Positions 6,536 to 7,781 of a stretch of 7,781 bases of DNA are shown in pieces. The position numbers and the translations under genes were made by a program. The stretch's first letter is position 1. Each line of letters starts with the position of its first letter. Where the stretch lies: contig JABUTC010000014.1 in the NCBI GenBank assembly GCA_021442505.1, positions 4,830 through 12,610 of the forward strand. The letters are read 5' to 3'. This stretch comes from Mogibacterium sp. GTDB taxonomy: Bacteria; Bacillota; Clostridia; Peptostreptococcales; Anaerovoracaceae. The notes beneath the pieces are model-generated. The model did no database searches and was not told the origin of the DNA. It saw only the letters and a list, made by a program, of their open reading frames with translations.

Positions 6536-7705
6536 ATGGAAAACGAAAACATCAACGAGATCAAGCTGACACTTGAAGAACAGCCGGAGGCTGAAACACT
6601 GACTGCAGAGGAAATCGCAGCAGTAGAGGAAACTAAGGTTGAGGCAGCAACAAAGTTCACAGAAGAAGAAATGAAGCAGATTAAGGACTTTGCTGAGAAG
6701 ATTGACCTTAAGGACGCAAATGCAATTCTAAGCTATGGAGCTTCATCACAGAGAAAGATGAGCGACTTCAGTGACGCAGCACTCAGCAGCGTTCGCACAA
6801 AGGACCTTGGAGACGTTGGCGATCTTCTTACAACACTCATGGTTGACCTGAAGACTGACACAAACGCAAACAAGGGATTTTTCGCAAGACTCTTCAACAA
6901 GGGCGAGGTAAAAATCGAGGAGCTCAGATCACAGTACGCTTCGGCAGAGGCTAACGTAGACAGAGTTGTTAAGGCTCTCGAGGAGCACAGAGAGACTCTC
7001 GCAAAGGACATCGCACTTCTCGACAAGCTCTATGAGAAGAACAAGACCTACTTCAAGGAACTCAATATGTACATTGAGGCAGCAAAGATCGCTCTCGATA
7101 AGGCAAGAAACGAGGTGCTTCCTGAGCTTCAGAAGAAGGCAGCAGAGTCAGGACTTCCTGAGGATGTTCAGGAGGCTAATGACTATGCAAACATGATTGA
7201 CAGATTTGACAAGAAGATTTATGACCTCGAGGCAACAAAGGCAATCTGCCTGCAGAATGCACCTCAGATCAGAATGATTCAGAACAATGACATCATCATG
7301 TCAGACAAGATTCACAGCGCTATTGTTAATACAATTCCACTGTGGAAGAATCAGATGGTTCTCACTCTTGGACTTCAGCACACTGCAGAGGCTGTTAAGG
7401 CTCAGAACATGGTTGATGAGACTACTAACGCTATGCTCAAGAAGAATGCTGAGATGCTCCACACTACTACAATCGAGACAGCTAAGAGTGCTGAGAGAGG
7501 TATCGTAGATATCGAGACACTGCAGCACACAAACAACGAGCTCATCAAGACTCTCGACGAACTCATCGTTGTACAGACAGAGGGACGCGAGAAGAGAGCA
7601 GCTGCAGAAGAGGAGCTTACAAGAATCGAGGCAGAGCTCAAGGAGAAGATGCTTGCCGCAAGTTCGGTTGCAGGCGGACAGACAGTTGCCGAGGCTCAGG
7701 CATAA
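6536..7705 (+). CDS. telA: TelA family toxic-anion resistance protein
   Basis: A 389-residue soluble, largely helical protein of the TelA family (PF05816), associated with resistance to tellurite and other toxic anions and with cell-envelope stress, although its mechanism is unresolved. An acidic, poorly conserved head (1-45) precedes the conserved body. The family signature is strong at APQIRMIQNND (242-252), NTIPLWKNQ (265-273), DETTNAMLKKNAEML (294-308), and RGIVDIETLQHTNNELIKTLDE (positions 321-342), ending in a basic/acidic helix to about 375 and a short Gly/Ala tail. Length is typical. AAGGAGG at 6524-6530, five bases before the ATG, is the best ribosome site in the window. It follows xpaC by 12 bases. 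Codon use is strongly biased: by my reading 35 of 36 lysines use AAG, unlike the mixed use in the macro gene, suggesting high expression. No membrane segment or signal peptide is visible. Confidence 0.93.
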   Translation: MENENINEIKLTLEEQPEAETLTAEEIAAVEETKVEAATKFTEEEMKQIKDFAEKIDLKDANAILSYGASSQRKMSDFSDAALSSVRTKDLGDVGDLLTTLMVDLKTDTNANKGFFARLFNKGEVKIEELRSQYASAEANVDRVVKALEEHRETLAKDIALLDKLYEKNKTYFKELNMYIEAAKIALDKARNEVLPELQKKAAESGLPEDVQEANDYANMIDRFDKKIYDLEATKAICLQNAPQIRMIQNNDIIMSDKIHSAIVNTIPLWKNQMVLTLGLQHTAEAVKAQNMVDETTNAMLKKNAEMLHTTTIETAKSAERGIVDIETLQHTNNELIKTLDELIVVQTEGREKRAAAEEELTRIEAELKEKMLAASSVAGGQTVAEAQA

Positions 7706-7717
7706 GGCTGATGCTGA

Positions 7718-7767
7718 ATGCGCATAGCGCATAGCAGATATATTGTGAGTTCGAGACCTTCCTCACA
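7718..7767 (+). other. Two short hairpins after telA
   Basis: ATGCGC (7718-7723) pairs with GCGCAT (7727-7732) across a 3-base loop, and TGTGAG (7744-7749) pairs with CTCACA (7762-7767) across 12 bases. Neither is followed by a T-run (the second leads into TTAAACAAAAC), so neither is a standard intrinsic terminator. They may stabilise the 3' end of the operon transcript, or the operon may read on past the right edge. The final 76 bases contain no gene that I can support. Confidence 0.35.
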
Positions 7768-7781
7768 TTAAACAAAACTAA

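Noticed and set aside
7718..7767. Intrinsic terminator after telA
   Set aside because: Two hairpins exist but neither has a T-run, so they are listed only as hairpins.

Overview
The window looks like chromosomal DNA from an anaerobic Gram-positive bacterium of the Firmicutes, most likely class Clostridia. Strong AGGAGG-type ribosome sites precede almost every gene. The gene families (YlmH, ProXp-ala/PrdX-type deacylase, macro-HTH fusion, BioY, CWB2/CAP surface protein, XpaC-TelA pair) are typical of that group. This placement is inferred from family distribution, not from a marker gene. Base composition appears intermediate, neither strongly AT- nor GC-rich.

Layout. (1) Positions 1-617, minus strand: the 5' two-thirds or more of a ylmH-type S4 RNA-binding gene that runs off the left edge. 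(2) Positions 618-700: a short divergent intergenic region with a good promoter for the rightward genes. (3) Positions 701-2755: a three-gene rightward operon with a prolyl-tRNA-editing-type deacylase, a macro domain-HTH fusion protein, and the biotin transporter subunit BioY. It closes with a strong intrinsic terminator at 2780-2820. (4) Positions 2872-7705: a second tight rightward operon with a secreted CWB2/coiled-coil/CAP protein, a threonine-aldolase-family PLP enzyme, an XpaC-family protein and a TelA-family protein. Its gene junctions are a 17-base overlap and two 12-base gaps. (5) Positions 7706-7781: non-coding tail with two small hairpins, neither a convincing terminator. No RNA gene, mobile element or CRISPR array was seen, and no stretch over 300 bases lacks a gene.

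How the parts fit. Operon A mixes translation quality control (clearing mischarged tRNA), a possible ADP-ribose-sensing or DNA-binding regulator, and vitamin uptake, with no obvious single pathway. In operon B only xpaC-telA is a recognised functional pair, linked in other Firmicutes to toxic-anion and envelope stress. The surface protein and the aldolase share its transcript but have no known link to it.

Most worth a second look: the macro protein, whose ADP-ribose loops are altered and which carries a C-terminal HTH-like domain; the surface protein, where a complete CWB2 repeat and an apparently half-length second copy flank a CAP domain; and the XpaC homologue, which lacks membrane helices and has a small L7/L12-like helical module at its N-terminus. 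I do not see a clearly new multi-gene system. These are unusual variants of known families.
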